Assembly (NCBI RefSeq): GCF_030272615.1
Contig: NC_081414.1
Coordinates: forward strand, 825,310,896-825,374,895
Direction: 5' to 3'
Origin: Cryptomeria japonica
Taxonomy: Eukaryota > Streptophyta > Pinopsida > Cupressales > Cupressaceae
DNA: 64,000 nt
In this document: piece by piece, positions 21,994 to 33,713 of the stretch
Layout of the letters: every line of letters starts with the position of its first letter
Position numbering within the stretch: position 1 is the first letter of the stretch
Position numbers and translations under genes: made by a program
The notes under the pieces: generated by a model
Database searches by the model: none
What the model was told of the DNA's origin: nothing
What the model saw: the letters and a program-made list of their open reading frames with translations, nothing else

Positions 21994-23792
21994 TTGGTCT
22001 TGGCCCCCATGTGACACTTGTACCCTTCGCGGTACACCCTTTTTCATGTGCTGTGAATTTTATTTGGAATAAATGAAATATTTTTAAAGTTTTTTTGTTT
22101 TTTTTATGTTAAAAAAAAGATAGTAATTTCCAAATGATTTTTATTATGTTGTTTAATAAATTTATCTATGGAAATCAAGGCATGAATTAGTAATTCAAAC
22201 TAGTTAATTTGGATATATTCTGGAAATGAACTAAATGCCTTTTAGGAATTCATGTTTTATTCGGTTGAATATTTATGTGGGTTTCATTCTTGATGGAATA
22301 TTGATTTGGAAATTGAATAGATGTGAATATCATAGAAGAGTGTTTAATTTAATTTGCAATCAATGATGTTGCAAGTGCTTATGATGCTGATTTTCTCAAA
22401 GATTGTCTGTTTGCGGACTTAGTGAAATTAGCTTTCCTTGCAAAGAGTTATATTGTGTTATTGTTGGTCTGTGGTTCAGTCGTCCTGTGGTGGCATATTT
22501 GGCACCCTTGACCAAGTGATATATGATGACCTCATTGTCTTAACCATATAGTGTCTTTGCCTTATGGTTAACCAAGAGTCAGTATGTCCTTGTTTTGACC
22601 ACTTGTTTTGGATAGTGGTGTTATGGTTGTCTACTTGGGCATAGGGTCCTCGTGGAGTGACCATGTTTGTTTAGTGTCCTTTGAGAGAGTGGCTTTCGAG
22701 TGGGGGCCGCACCCAAAGTGGTTGGCAGGATAACCCATTGTAAGTCAGATAATAAAGTGATAATCTAACTAATTGATTAGGTGGGTAGTTCATAACATTA
22801 AATAAGATATTGTACCTCGGGCATAGGTGAGTGTTTGTACAGGGCTCATAATGTAGTGAGAAGGCCTGGAATGGCAAACCGACCACCTTGTCTTCACGAA
22901 AGGCTGGTAGGGTCCGCATAAGACTTAGTTGGAGCCAGAGGTTCGGGAAAGGTTATCAGGGTAACCCAGGATGGGGGCTGAGACCTATGGAGGTCGACCA
23001 TGGTAACCATCATAAGCTATGCAATGACACTCTCTCTTTAGATTCACTTGTGTATTTGTGATGATGAGTCACCTAGATTATTGTGGAGTCGTATTGTGCT
23101 ATCTTGGAGTCGTATTGTTCTGTCGACCATGTCATACTTTTTCTTTCTTGAGGGTCCTCTGCTATCTCTAGCATGGTGGGGTGATTCCATTTTGGGAATT
23201 ACATGGTTGGGTTGTAGTGCCACTTCCTATCGGATGCTCTTGGTCGTACCTTCATGCGAGGATTGGCTTCGCGGGTGTTTCTGTGGATCATTGCTCATGC
23301 TCTATCTTATGTTGGAGATTATTGTTATTTGGAGACCTATGTGGCCATTGTATCATGATATTTTGTAACCTTGTATTTGGTTAAGTTGTATCTTTTTATG
23401 TATATTGAGAGGCCATGTATTGGAAGAGCAATGTAATCCTCAGTTTGGGGATGTTATTTATCAACTTTCTTTATGATTGTGTATATACTTATTGAAGAGA
23501 AATTATATTGAATCCTTTCAATCTTTTAGTGGTGTAATCTGTTATTTGCTTATGGCTTATTATGTTCTATGAGTTTGGATGGATTATTGGATTAACCTTA
23601 ATTGTGGAATTTATCTTTTGGTTTTAATTCTTCGTTGGTAACCCTTAAGGAATTCTGGTGTAAGTCTTCCGCTTGTGTTATCGTGCATGTTGTGTTTAAT
23701 GCACTTATTATGTTTATACTTAAAAAAAATAAAAATGTTTCACCCTTGATGTGGGTTTTCCTTCGGGGTTCTTAGCGGGGCATTACAAATCC

Positions 23793-25169
23793 TTTTAATC
23801 TACCTTCTCAATACTGTAAAAATGCAAAAGAATCCACTAAAAATAATTATATTATACAAATTTATATTTTTTATCATGCAAATTTGTATTTTTGATCGAA
23901 TGCTAATTTGTATGAAAAATAATCATTACCTGCATAAAACATCATTTTTTAAATTTATTTCTATCTTTAAAACTTAGATTAAAAAAACAACTCCACAATC
24001 ACCATCCACTCATTCCAAATGTCATTTTGTTAGAGTGTCCATTAAATACATCCATTTTAACATTGAGCTAAGATTATAAGTACAAGAAGCTTCAAAGTAA
24101 AGACAAATTGCTTTATAGCTCTACTTAGTGTCTTCATGTACAATTATTAAAGATATTTAGTTTTGTTTTGCATTTTGTCTCTCTATGTTCTTTGTCCACT
24201 ATTAAGCCTACGTACTCTAATATAGTTTAAAAAACCTTTTTGACTTTTTCTACTAATACTATTTATTTATATAAAATGTGTGTAATTGTCGACTAAATAA
24301 TGCAATTAGAATGGACAAGTGGCCCCATAATAGTTACATCATGATTTTGTTTCAGCCTTTTTAGAAATCACATGAGAATTTAAATAATTTATTAGTAAGG
24401 AATTAATTATAACATGGTGTGCTCAAATGAATTACCAGTTTAGAAATTTATATTTATATTCAGTTATGATTAATAAAACATTTTTATTTTTTTTATTATT
24501 TCAAAAGTCAACTTAAAAAATGAGAATATAAATTACACTATACAAATATCTTGCATGAGTTTGTAGAAAGTTCGGTAAAGTGGGTGTTCTATTTTAATCA
24601 TACTTTGAATTGAGATGTAGGATGTTAAAAAAGTCTTTGTCTTTTTGGAATTTTTTTAATAGTTTATGATGTTGTGTGATAATGTTTTTAAATTATATAT
24701 ATATATAATGTTCAAATTTGCGACTTTTTAATTTTTTCCTCTCTACAAAAATAATTATACATGGTTTATTATTTTACATTATTTTGAAGCAGTCTTTTCT
24801 TGTTAACGTTTTGAAAGAGAAAATCAACATTAATCTAGAGTTCAAGTTACAACTTCGTCAAGTTCAATCCGAGTTGGTAGCTATTGCTAATGACCACTTT
24901 GGGTCTCTACACACCTCTATGTATTGCTTACGAAGGAGCTTGTGCGTGATACTCTTGGAGAAAGTGATGTCTTTAGTATTGTAATTTGCAAGTTGTCATG
25001 TATTGTGTCTAAAAGGCGGTTTGTTGATTTTTAATTCATTGTAATGCCTCACTGTTGTGATTGTCAAATGTTTTATGCTCTTCTTTAGTGTTCTCTTGAA
25101 GGGCATTTCCTTTATATATCTCGTATTCTATTAATAAATGTATTTTTTCAATTAAAAAAAATGTAATTT
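23793..25169. other. AT-rich spacer with a possible poly(A) retroposon tail
   Basis: Mostly AT-rich and without a recognised gene. From about 24,800 to 25,154 the composition is more balanced and a short plus-strand ORF (24,718-24,984) occurs. This part ends in AATAAATGTATTTTTTCAA and eight A at 25,155-25,161, as in a 5'-truncated LINE 3' end. I found no convincing target duplication and no domain. Confidence 0.4.
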
Positions 25170-25966
25170 TTTAATTAATAAACGAACTCAAGTCATAAAT
25201 ATTATATTTTGACTTTAGTTTTTATATCAAAAAGTGATTTTAAGCTTAACTTTTAAAAATAACTTTCTAATACAAATATTTTTTAGAATAATGAAAAGAT
25301 GATTTATTAATAATCATTATTAAATCAACATCTCTCAAATAATAATTTATAGAAGGAATTTGTTATTGGTTTAGTTTCAGATTTTTATTTTTATTTCATT
25401 TGTGGACATACTTAACTATTTTGTCACTTTGTTGAAATAACACTTCAAGTTATGATCTTCTTTTGATAATAATATATTTTAAAGATAACTTCCCAATGCA
25501 AATATTTTATAATATTTAAATACATAATTATAAATAATTATTATTAAATATACACCTATCATATTATTCATAAGAAAATTTCCTTATTGATTTAGTTGTA
25601 AAATTGTATTTTTATTTTAGTTGTAGACGTAAAGAATTTTGTCACTTCTTTGAAATGTCACTTCAAATCATATCCTTTTTTTTACAATAATAAAATTTAA
25701 AAATAAATTTCTAATAATAGTTTTTTTTATAATAATTAAACACATAATCTATAAATAATAATTATTAAATACACGCCTCTCATATTATTTACAATAAAAA
25801 ATTGTTGTTATTTTAGTTTCAAAATTCCATTTTTATTTTAATTGTGAACATCCTTAATTATTTTTGTTACTTTTTTGAAATGCCACTTCAAATAATGATC
25901 CTCTTTTAACAATAATAAATATTAAAAATAACTTTCCAATACAAGATAATTTTTGTATAATAATAA
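25170..25966. repeat. AT-rich tandem repeat, period about 220 bp, left part
   Basis: Diverged copies share the order AATAATTATTATTAAATA, TCTCATATTATT, TTTAGTTTCAAA, TTTTTATTTTA, GTGGACATACTTAA, TTTTGTCAC, GAAATGCCACTTCAA. The GTGGACAT-like landmark recurs near 25,401, 25,622 and 25,844. The array is broken at 25,966 by a retroposon and resumes at 27,474. Confidence 0.75.
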
Positions 25967-27473
25967 TAAAAATGGCTTTGTTGTAATTGATTGGGTTATG
26001 CGGTGTGTGGGAGCATCTTATAATCAGGCTCTGTACCGTTTACACACTTCAAATCTGTTCTATGCTTATCATTATTGCCATGTGGTTTTTTTGGTTTGTC
26101 TAAATTATGATGGCTGCTCGGGGTTGCTTTCTTTATGATTGTACTTCGGTACGAGGGGAGTGCTTATAGTTTTGGGTGGTTCATTTATCCTCACTTCTTG
26201 CGGTGACAGTTTATTGAGTTATTCTATTACGTGTGGGGGATTTCGTTTTGTGTGGCTATCTTGTTCTAATTGCTTGGTATGCATTTGTTGATTTATGGCT
26301 ACGAGTACTGTGCATAAGTGGTCATCATTTTGTATGAAGGTGGTGGCCTCTAGTTGCTTTTTTGCACGAATGTCGTGGGTTTGCCTAAGATGATATTTAT
26401 TGTTGAGTCCTTTGGTGGCTGAGCTTGTTCTCTCATAATGGCATTTGATATCTTTATTTTGGTTTTGCGTTATCCTTTTATGGAGCTTGTGGGTTATCGT
26501 GTTTTGTTGCCTCGTAAGCAATATGAATTCCAAGATTCTCATGTGTTTGATGAGGAAAAGCTTGGTTGCTTTTTTCAAGTGTATTCTCTAGATTTCTTTC
26601 TTTCTTTTTAGAAGGTTTTGGGAAAGCGATGGCTGGGGGAGAATGCAGGTTGTTTTCTTGCTGAAATTGCATCTCGTTTTCTCACTATTTGTATGGATGT
26701 GCTTCTGGATTCTGCTATGGTCAGGGCACTTCTTGATGCATACTTCCAATCTGATTTCTATACTGCTGATGATTTGGATAGTGCATTATCTTTTTATCAT
26801 TTTGATTTCGGTAATTTTGAGTATGTTGGCTTCCTATCTCATCTTCAGTTATTATCTTCTTGCTGGTATTCAAACCTTCTTTCAATTATGAGAAATGGTT
26901 TGATCTCTAACCTATATGATGATACTTTATTTGATATGGTAGCTCTACTAGATCATATATCACCAGATTGTTTGGCAGCAACTGTAAATATTTTTTCAGG
27001 TATTCACTTCCTCCTAGATTCTATGCACATTGTTCTATCTTCACCAACATCAGTTTTGCCCATTCAGATGGTGCCTCTTGTAGTTCTTGTTGTGGATGAT
27101 ACCCCCCCTTCTTCTCCTCCGTTGGAAAGCACCAGTTCATGGTATTTGAATTCTTAAGTGTAATCTTCTCAGGCAGAGAAATTTTTGTACTCATTACAAG
27201 GGGTTGGGCTTTTGTAATCTCGGGTGGGCTTCTATCTATTCTTTTTATGTATGTGCTAGACCGCAAGTGTACTTATTACAAGGGGCTAGGTTTTTGTTGG
27301 CCAACATGGTTATTTTGTAATCTCGGGTGGGCTTCTATCGGGTTTTTATGTATGAGCTAGACTAGAGGTTTTCTTTGCCTGGTTCTATCCTACCGATGCT
27401 CTTTGAACTAGGTTGTAAAAATTTATAAATATTAATAAAATTTAGTGGTTTACCACTTTTACTAAAAAAAATA
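25967..27473 (+). mobile_element. Poly(A) retroposon (LINE-like), inserted in the AT-rich tandem repeat
   Basis: About 1.5 kb of more balanced composition ends with AATAAAATTTAGTGGTTTACCAC and a run of eight A (27,464-27,471). The flanks carry a target duplication: AATTTTTGTATAATAATAA at 25,948-25,966 and the same with two extra T at 27,474-27,494. A long duplication plus a poly(A) tail shows target-primed reverse transcription. The 3' UTR holds two diverged copies of a phrase around TAATCTCGGGTGGGCTTCTA (near 27,215 and 27,318). No endonuclease or RT motif is visible. It is either a 5'-truncated LINE of another family or a non-autonomous retroposon. Confidence 0.75.
26618..27157 (+). CDS. 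Unrecognised 179-codon ORF inside the retroposon
   Basis: This is the longest frame in the retroposon. The product is rich in Leu, Asp, Ser and Phe, with several hydrophobic stretches and a Pro/Ser-rich tail (PPSSPPLESTSS). I recognise no domain, zinc ribbon or RT/RNase H motif. The reading may begin earlier than the ATG, because the retroposon itself could be 5'-truncated. A host mRNA origin and a LINE ORF tail are both possible. It is intact, unlike nearly every other frame in this window, but that may be chance. Confidence 0.35.
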   Translation: MGKRWLGENAGCFLAEIASRFLTICMDVLLDSAMVRALLDAYFQSDFYTADDLDSALSFYHFDFGNFEYVGFLSHLQLLSSCWYSNLLSIMRNGLISNLYDDTLFDMVALLDHISPDCLAATVNIFSGIHFLLDSMHIVLSSPTSVLPIQMVPLVVLVVDDTPPSSPPLESTSSWYLNS

Positions 27474-27660
27474 AATTTTTTTGTATAATAATAAAATATG
27501 TAATTGATAAATAATAATTATTAAAAATATATACCTTTCATATTATTGATAATAGAAATTTGGTATTGATTTAGTTTCAAACTTTTGATTTTATTTTAGC
27601 TATGGACATACTTCACATGATGATCCTATTAACTATTTTTGTCACTTCTTGCTCTAGTTA
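27474..27660. repeat. AT-rich tandem repeat, right part
   Basis: The unit pattern of 25,170-25,966 resumes here (AATAATTATTAAAAATATATACC, TCATATTATT, TTTAGTTTCAAACTTTTG, ATGGACATACTT). This gives a clean pre-insertion context for the retroposon. Confidence 0.7.
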
Positions 27661-29974
27661 TTCTTTTTTCTCATCTCTTATATGGAATTCTTTTACCGAC
27701 TAATTTTATTTACTGTTGTGTTGGACTTGATCTTTACTTTTGGTGACAAAATAAATTCCATAGCCAATTGATGTTTAATGGAGAAATGTATTAGGGCATA
27801 TTCTATTTGTGTTTCAATATTCTTATTTATATTATGTACTAGCTCTATTAAATAAATAAATAAATTTTCAACTCATTAGGAATGTGGGATAATTGATAAT
27901 AAACCTACCATGGACTCTAATATTATCTCCTTATTAGACATCATGGTAGAGGGGTATGGGATAAGTGTATCAAGGATGATAGGAGCATGTTAAAGTTTGA
28001 GATGTATGCACATAAATTAATAAGAGTACCTAAATTATGAGGATCTATGATAAATAATGGCACACTCTAAAAGTATAGTACAAGTGAGATAAATTGTGTA
28101 TGAAGTAATGAAAGAATAATATTAAAGTTCAAAATGCTATTAAAAATGTGTATAATCTATTATTAAATATTTTTTTATTGAATTATTAGATTCTTAAGTA
28201 AATCAATAATTGCAAGACCTAAGACAAGTAAGGGCTTGGTAGGTTGCATAAAAATAAAGTATTATAGCATGTCACAAAAACTTAAAGAAAGGATAAAGAT
28301 AATGAATCACAAGTAAAATGGATTAGACCGAAGTTAAGTCTAATGTAAAATGATGCAATAAAATAAAAATATATAAAACCCCAATTTGATAAAAAGGACA
28401 AAATTATAAGATCAAAACCTAGAGCCCATGTAGAAAGGTATTCCAATGAATCTAATTTATAGTTGTAGAATCATTAGAAATTAGAGATATGAAAATAATT
28501 AAAAAATAATTACTTATTGTGTCTTGTATATATCATAACTTTTGAACTATTACTCACAATTATAACATATTGGATGTATTGGAAGTGGAATGGTGAAGTA
28601 TGTACTAACTTATTCTCATAATTTTGCTAGATTCAATTATGGACATCAAATATACGATTGTGATAGATTTGCCTTATATTTTTATTTTTAAATCTAAGGA
28701 ATGTGGTGTTTACACATAACTTTAAGGAATTTGTTATATTAGGCTCATTTTGTCCTAGGTTAGACTCTTATATAGACTTTATTTATACCTCTAAGTGAAG
28801 ATTTGAATACAACTGAAGAAACAATGCAATGAACCTATGACGATGTCATAGATAGATAATGAAAAGTGCATTCTTCTTTATCTCTTAGATTTATACGTTA
28901 TTTTCACATTTCAACAATAAATCCTTAAAAATTTAAGCGAATCCATGCACTTAAATAAATCCATCAACAACATAAATAAATATAAACTCAAACTAGGTCA
29001 ACATGCAATGTATAATAAATTAGAAAAAAAGGTGCACATTTTATGAAATTAAAATTTGAAGTAGGTCTAAAGATTAAAAAAATATACATTTAGAGGTTAG
29101 ATTAAGGCATATAATGAACCAAGTTTACAAAAAATTATACCACTTTTAGATAATTTATTACATTTTAAATACCCTACAAAATAAGACCCAAAATATAAGA
29201 AAAACGAACATGAATATAATTTATTATTATTTAAAAAAGATATACTATAATGATTACTTTTTAATTCAAATTAAATTATGATATTGTACGTAATAAAATT
29301 TCTTAATAAAAATGTTAATCCATACATTTAGAAAGCAAAAGTAATTTAGACATTGCCTTTGCTATACATTTATGTTAACATTAGGTGAAATATCCCATCT
29401 TCTTCATTTTACAAAATCCTACAAGTAAGATAAAACTATAGATATTTCTTTTTGCTAATGTATGTATTGTATGTCTTCATTAAATCACAAGAATTTCAAA
29501 ACATAAGTTTGTAGAAATATACTTATAGATTACTAGTCTAGTTATTAGTTTTTATCTACCTTGTAAATCTTATAACATGGTTCCAAAATCCTTGAAAAGT
29601 GTCCTAAGGCACTTAGGGTGTATTGAGAAAATATTTTATAATATTTATTCTCACTATCGTGTGTAATACATTCATAAGGAGTGATGGGTTCCACTAGTAG
29701 TGGTTAAGGTGTGTTGTGAACGCACTTATTTAAAATTATTTTCCCCAAATGTGGATGCTTAGAATAGGATAATTAATGACAAACAAAGAGGAAAAATGAG
29801 TGACTTTTGGGATTCTCCAAGTAGGGGCTTGGATAAGACAATGGGTGTCTCTTTGTATTCCATCATTTATTATGCATAATGTAATGTTTATCTTGCAAGA
29901 ATAGGCACCCAAGTTGGAGGGAAACTATTGGAGCCAAAACTAGTGTCCTTTCAACTTTCATGGTTAATCTAAGG
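27661..29974. other. AT-rich spacer, no gene seen
   Basis: No coding motif or structured repeat recognised. The composition is strongly AT-rich with short homopolymers. The right end is the LTR start of the outer non-autonomous element. Confidence 0.6.
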
Positions 29975-31181
29975 GTTAGGATCGCAAATTGTCACCGGGC
30001 TAATTTACATCTCATGTTTGTGCCCCTAATTTAGTGTGTCTCCTCCTCATCTCCTTTTTAGGTATGTTAAAGTGTCTTATCTTTAATTTTGATGCCATGT
30101 ACACCCACTAGTTGATTTACCAAAGTGGTATCCTTATCTCTAGGACTAAATTAAGGTCCCTAACTCAAAAGGACTAGGGCACTAGTGCTCTGGTCCTAGG
30201 AATAGAGCACCCTCACCCTGGTCCCTCTTAGTTGGGCCCCATTTTAAAATGGGGAAAGTTCTCACTTCTACGATGGGAATTTAATTTTGAGGCTCCACAT
30301 GATCATTGGAGGTCGACCTAATCGGTAAATGACCTAGATACCCCTATATAAATACATTTAATCAATCAATCTATTCTAAGTCTCCATATCCAAGCAATCA
30401 AGTATCCTTGCATCCGTGAAGCATTCATCATCAAGCATTTTTAGAGATCTTCAAGATTGCATATTCTTCATTCAACCATTGTGGAGAAAAATTACATCAT
30501 TCATATACAAGCTTGTGTGTGTGATTAGGTTTTTGTCATGTTCATGATATTTCACAAAACATAGGTGATTACATTGAAAAAGCAAAGCATCATTACCAAT
30601 AATTGCAGATCTGGGGTATATCCTTCCATTATTTATTTTAGTATTTCCATTTATTCATTCAAGGTTAATTCCTAAACTGGGATTTGAGGTAGGAAAACCC
30701 ATATTCCCAACCATTTTCCCTTCTTTACTATGTGCAAGAATAGGTACAAAGCTGTAACTTTCAAGATCAACATACTTCACAAAGATGAACATGTCCCCTT
30801 TGGATGACAAAACGTATAGAGGACCAGAGCAACGAGCATTTTGGTCTTGACAATTCAGGCCGACCTTCCAGGAATAGGTCGAAACATTCACACATTGCTC
30901 AGATTTGGGTTCATGGCTTCGTTTGACAATTGTAGCTCACTGTTTATGCAAAATTACTTCAATTTCAGTACATTTACCCTAATTTCAACATTTTCACAAT
31001 TCAACTTAAAAGAGGAAATCAAACTCCAACAATTGAATCTAATCAAAATTATTAGCCCTATCTTTGTTGGATTGAGGATAGATCTATTGGATTCACCCCT
31101 CTTTAATGTGGTGATCCCTAAGAAAAAATTAAGGGATTCTACTAAATCTAGTGGTGGAAACCCTAATTTCTTACTATTACA
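29975..31181 (+). repeat. Outer element left LTR (about 1.2 kb)
   Basis: It matches the right LTR from GTGTTGTAAATTGTCATC-like sequence near 29,980 to the end at CTATTACA (31,181). Shared landmarks include TACACCCACTAG, GGTCCCTCTTAGTTGGG, CATTTTAAAATGGGG, a TATA box and the end phrase AATCTAGTGGTGGA. The first bases have diverged, so the start may be off by a few bases. Confidence 0.8.
30344..30354 (+). promoter_or_regulatory. TATA box of the outer element LTR
   Basis: CTATATAAATA is conserved in all three LTRs of the family: 41,053-41,062 in the right LTR and about 62,053-62,063 (minus strand) in the third copy. It is the likely core promoter. Confidence 0.6.
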
Positions 31182-31641
31182 TTCCAGTGAATCCGATGTC
31201 TTACACCCTTGTTTCTGATTTATGTTCTTGGATATAAGTGTTTATGCATTTTAAAATTCAAATATACATTTATAAGTTAAATTTTCAATTGAATTTCATA
31301 AATTTAGAGCTTAAATTCACAAAAACCCTAATTTTTTAATTCTAAAATTGAACTTGAGAGTTGTCTAATTTAGATTAACTATCTCGGATCTGATTTAAGA
31401 ATATTTTCATTTTCAATTTTGTATTCATAGATTTTATTTTAATCAAATTATATAAATTTAGAGGTTAAATTCACAAAAGCCCTAATTTGTTTTGGTTAAT
31501 TTGATTTTTGTATTGAATAATTCATCACTTTTATTTTCAGACCTGATTTTAATAAACATTCATAATGACCCTTAATAGATCTGATTTATTTTTTATTTTA
31601 CATATGATACATTATTTTTCACTTACATTTATCATAATCAT

Positions 31642-32805
31642 GTGTTGGATAATGATTTTTTTCACTTCACATTGCTTCTTTTCATTCATAGCACTTTGGC
31701 AGATTGCATTTTTAGAATTTTCAAATTGCTTTCTATTAATCAATTAAATCTCAAAGCTTTTATCCATTGTGCATGCTACTTTATGGTGATATTTTTAGAA
31801 AAATTCATTACATATGTAGACCACATAAAATATTTTGTATATCTTAATCCTAGAGATGCTAATGAAAAACCTAATACTTGTACCTATCCTAGGGTATCTA
31901 ATATAAATGAAGAAAGAGATAATACTCCTATCAATGATCTCTCTAATGGAGAGAAAGAATTTGATAGAAACATGGCACCATCTTCTTCTCATACACATAC
32001 CCTAGCGCAAGGGGGCCATGATCAAAATATTGGTGTTTCAATCTGTCTAGGTCCTCCTTATTCTCCTAGAGACTATCTTAATCATAAAAACATTTGTAGA
32101 GAAGATGATGTTATGCATTTTATTCATGATATATCTCCCCACATAACATTTAGTAAATATGAGGCCTTAGGTGATAAGGATCTTCCTTCCCAACTTATCA
32201 AAGAGGAAATGCATGATGATAGAAAGGAAAATCCCCCTAGACAAGATATTCCTTCTTCATCTACTTTTCCCTTTTCTCATTCTAGATATACTTATACTAC
32301 AAATTTTAAAGAGATTCATTATAATTTTCCTCCTTCTCAATTAAGAAATTCTTATAGGAGTGCCTATAACATAATATCAAAACAAGGCTTTAGAGGACAA
32401 GGCCTTGGAAAAATTGAACAAGGAATTAGAGTTCCTATAAACCCTCCTACACAAACTAATATCAAAGGTCTAGGAAATAATCATGATTATCCTATAGATT
32501 ATCTCCTTAGAATTCAAAACTTTAAGGATTAGCTTGCAAGACATAAGACTTATCATCCATCTAAAGGCACTTCTTCTTCAAAAACTCCTTTTTGTTTACA
32601 AAACTAATGATCATGATACCAATGATTGTCCAAAATTTCAAAATGGAATGCAAGGACTCATTGATAATGGAATAGTTAAAATCATAGATGAAAATTCATC
32701 TTATTCTAAGAACCCTTGTCCTAAATCTCAAGAGACAATACCTACTCTTATTGATGACCAAGAGAAATTAGCCTCTAGAATCTTTTGGAGATTGAAATAT
32801 GATAA
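31642..32805 (+). pseudogene. Outer element gag-like ORF with G-patch, first part
   Basis: One frame is open from 31,642 to 32,532, and the next frame carries on at 32,534-32,805. The likely coding start is inside the first frame, because its first 60 residues read like translated UTR. Around 32,370-32,420 there is a G-patch of the form SKQGFRGQGLGK, followed by a conserved GLGN. At about 32,605-32,640 a zinc-finger remnant reads H-x4-C (TNDHDTNDC) with a downstream LIDNGIVKI, a common plant gypsy gag context. A frameshift lies between 32,530 and 32,600. The frame is then cut by insertion of the inner element at 32,806 and continues at 37,619. Confidence 0.65.
32801..32805. repeat. Target site duplication of the inner element, left copy
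   Basis: GATAA directly precedes the inner 5' LTR and recurs at 37,614-37,618 directly after the 3' LTR. Five of five bases match. Confidence 0.93.
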
Positions 32806-33641
32806 TGTTGGCATATGCACACTCCAATGAGACATTGTATGTGATTGAAGGTTTTGTCATTGATGGCAACCTTACAATCCTATTACACCAGCAAGGCATT
32901 ACACCGGCAAGGTATTACACCGACAAGATAGTTCACTGGCATCAACAAATCACACTCTACACCGACACTCAGACCATCGATACCCGCATAGAGAAAGGAA
33001 GTATACCAGCACAGAGGCCGACAGGATTTTTGTTATATTATATTTTGTTTATTATTGTAAAAAATTTGTAAGCCAACTTGGAAAGTTGTAAGATGACTCT
33101 TATATATAAGAGAGATCATTGTAGACATTTTGTAAGTAATGGAAGCGAAGAAAAAGAAGATATTAGGCAGACCTATTATGTGAAATATAGGTTAATGGTT
33201 TTATGTAAAGAACAGAGTAGAAACCGGTACTGGATCAGGCATTATAGATGCTATTGTAAAGTAGTACAAGATATTGGATTTGAATAATCCACATTGTAAG
33301 TTAGTGAGGCTTCCCATTGAGCAGTGAGCTCTAGGCAATTGGCCTTCCTACATGTGCAGGCCCCTTTTTGTAAGTAATATTTTCTTATTGGCTAGTAAGT
33401 GGATATTGTGGGTAACAAATCCCACCGAGGTTTTTCCCACACCGGGTTTCCTTGTTAAATCCTTGTGTCATGGTGTGCTTTTCATGTGGATGTTTTTAAT
33501 TTTGTTTATTACATTATTTCTTGCATACCGATACACTATTATAATATGTTCTGCATGTTTTAAGTTGAGAAATTCTATATACCGGTTAGATACTGATTCA
33601 CCCCCCCCCCCCCCCTCTCAGTATCTGTGGGATTCCTAACA
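32806..33641 (+). repeat. Inner element 5' LTR
   Basis: It holds three copies of a 16-base unit ACACCGGCAAGGTATT near 32,886-32,930, a TATA-like TATATATAAG at 33,100-33,110, and a run of 15 C after TGATTCA at 33,601-33,615. The 3' LTR has one 16-base unit fewer and a C8 run. Confidence 0.93.
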
Positions 33642-33660
33642 ATTGGTATCAGAGCTTGGT
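33642..33660 (+). promoter_or_regulatory. Primer-binding site of the inner element
   Basis: ATTGGTATCAGAGCTTGGT follows the 5' LTR directly. It is complementary to initiator-Met tRNA. Confidence 0.93.
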
Positions 33661-33713
33661 CCTCTATTTTTCAGAAGCCTAACAACTTGAGGAAGATCTT
33701 AACACTGGTAGAT

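Larger units (their letters stand above)
11290..23787 (+). mobile_element. Ty3/gypsy chromovirus-like LTR retrotransposon, structurally complete, decayed
   Basis: Two LTRs of about 3.8 kb, both starting TGTAGTACCCC and ending GGGGCATTACA, enclose a 4.9 kb internal region with primer-binding site, gag, protease, RT, RNase H, integrase, a chromodomain-like tail and a purine tract. The order RT-RNase H-integrase defines Ty3/gypsy. The very long LTRs and the tail after integrase suggest the Tekay/Del branch of chromoviruses (inference). The flanks are GATCC at 11,285-11,289 and AATCC at 23,788-23,792, a five-base target duplication with one mismatch. About two dozen in-frame stops and lost catalytic residues show it is inactive. 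Visible substitutions and indels between the LTRs suggest an old insertion. Confidence 0.93.
19942..23787 (+). repeat. Chromovirus 3' LTR (3,846 bp)
   Basis: It matches 11,290-15,063 along its length. Length differences come mainly from a longer GGTAG/CTACC cluster and a longer GT microsatellite (21,581-21,602). It ends GGGGCATTACA, followed by AATCC. Confidence 0.93.

Noticed and set aside
24718-25161. A small retroposon with a poly(A) end at 25,155-25,161.
   Set aside because: Possible, but the only candidate duplication is a T/A run and no domain is visible. It is noted within the spacer entry only.
26219-26672. Minus-strand ORFs over the retroposon, which might be read as genes.
   Set aside because: They overlap the poly(A)-oriented element on the wrong strand and have no domain or codon pattern.
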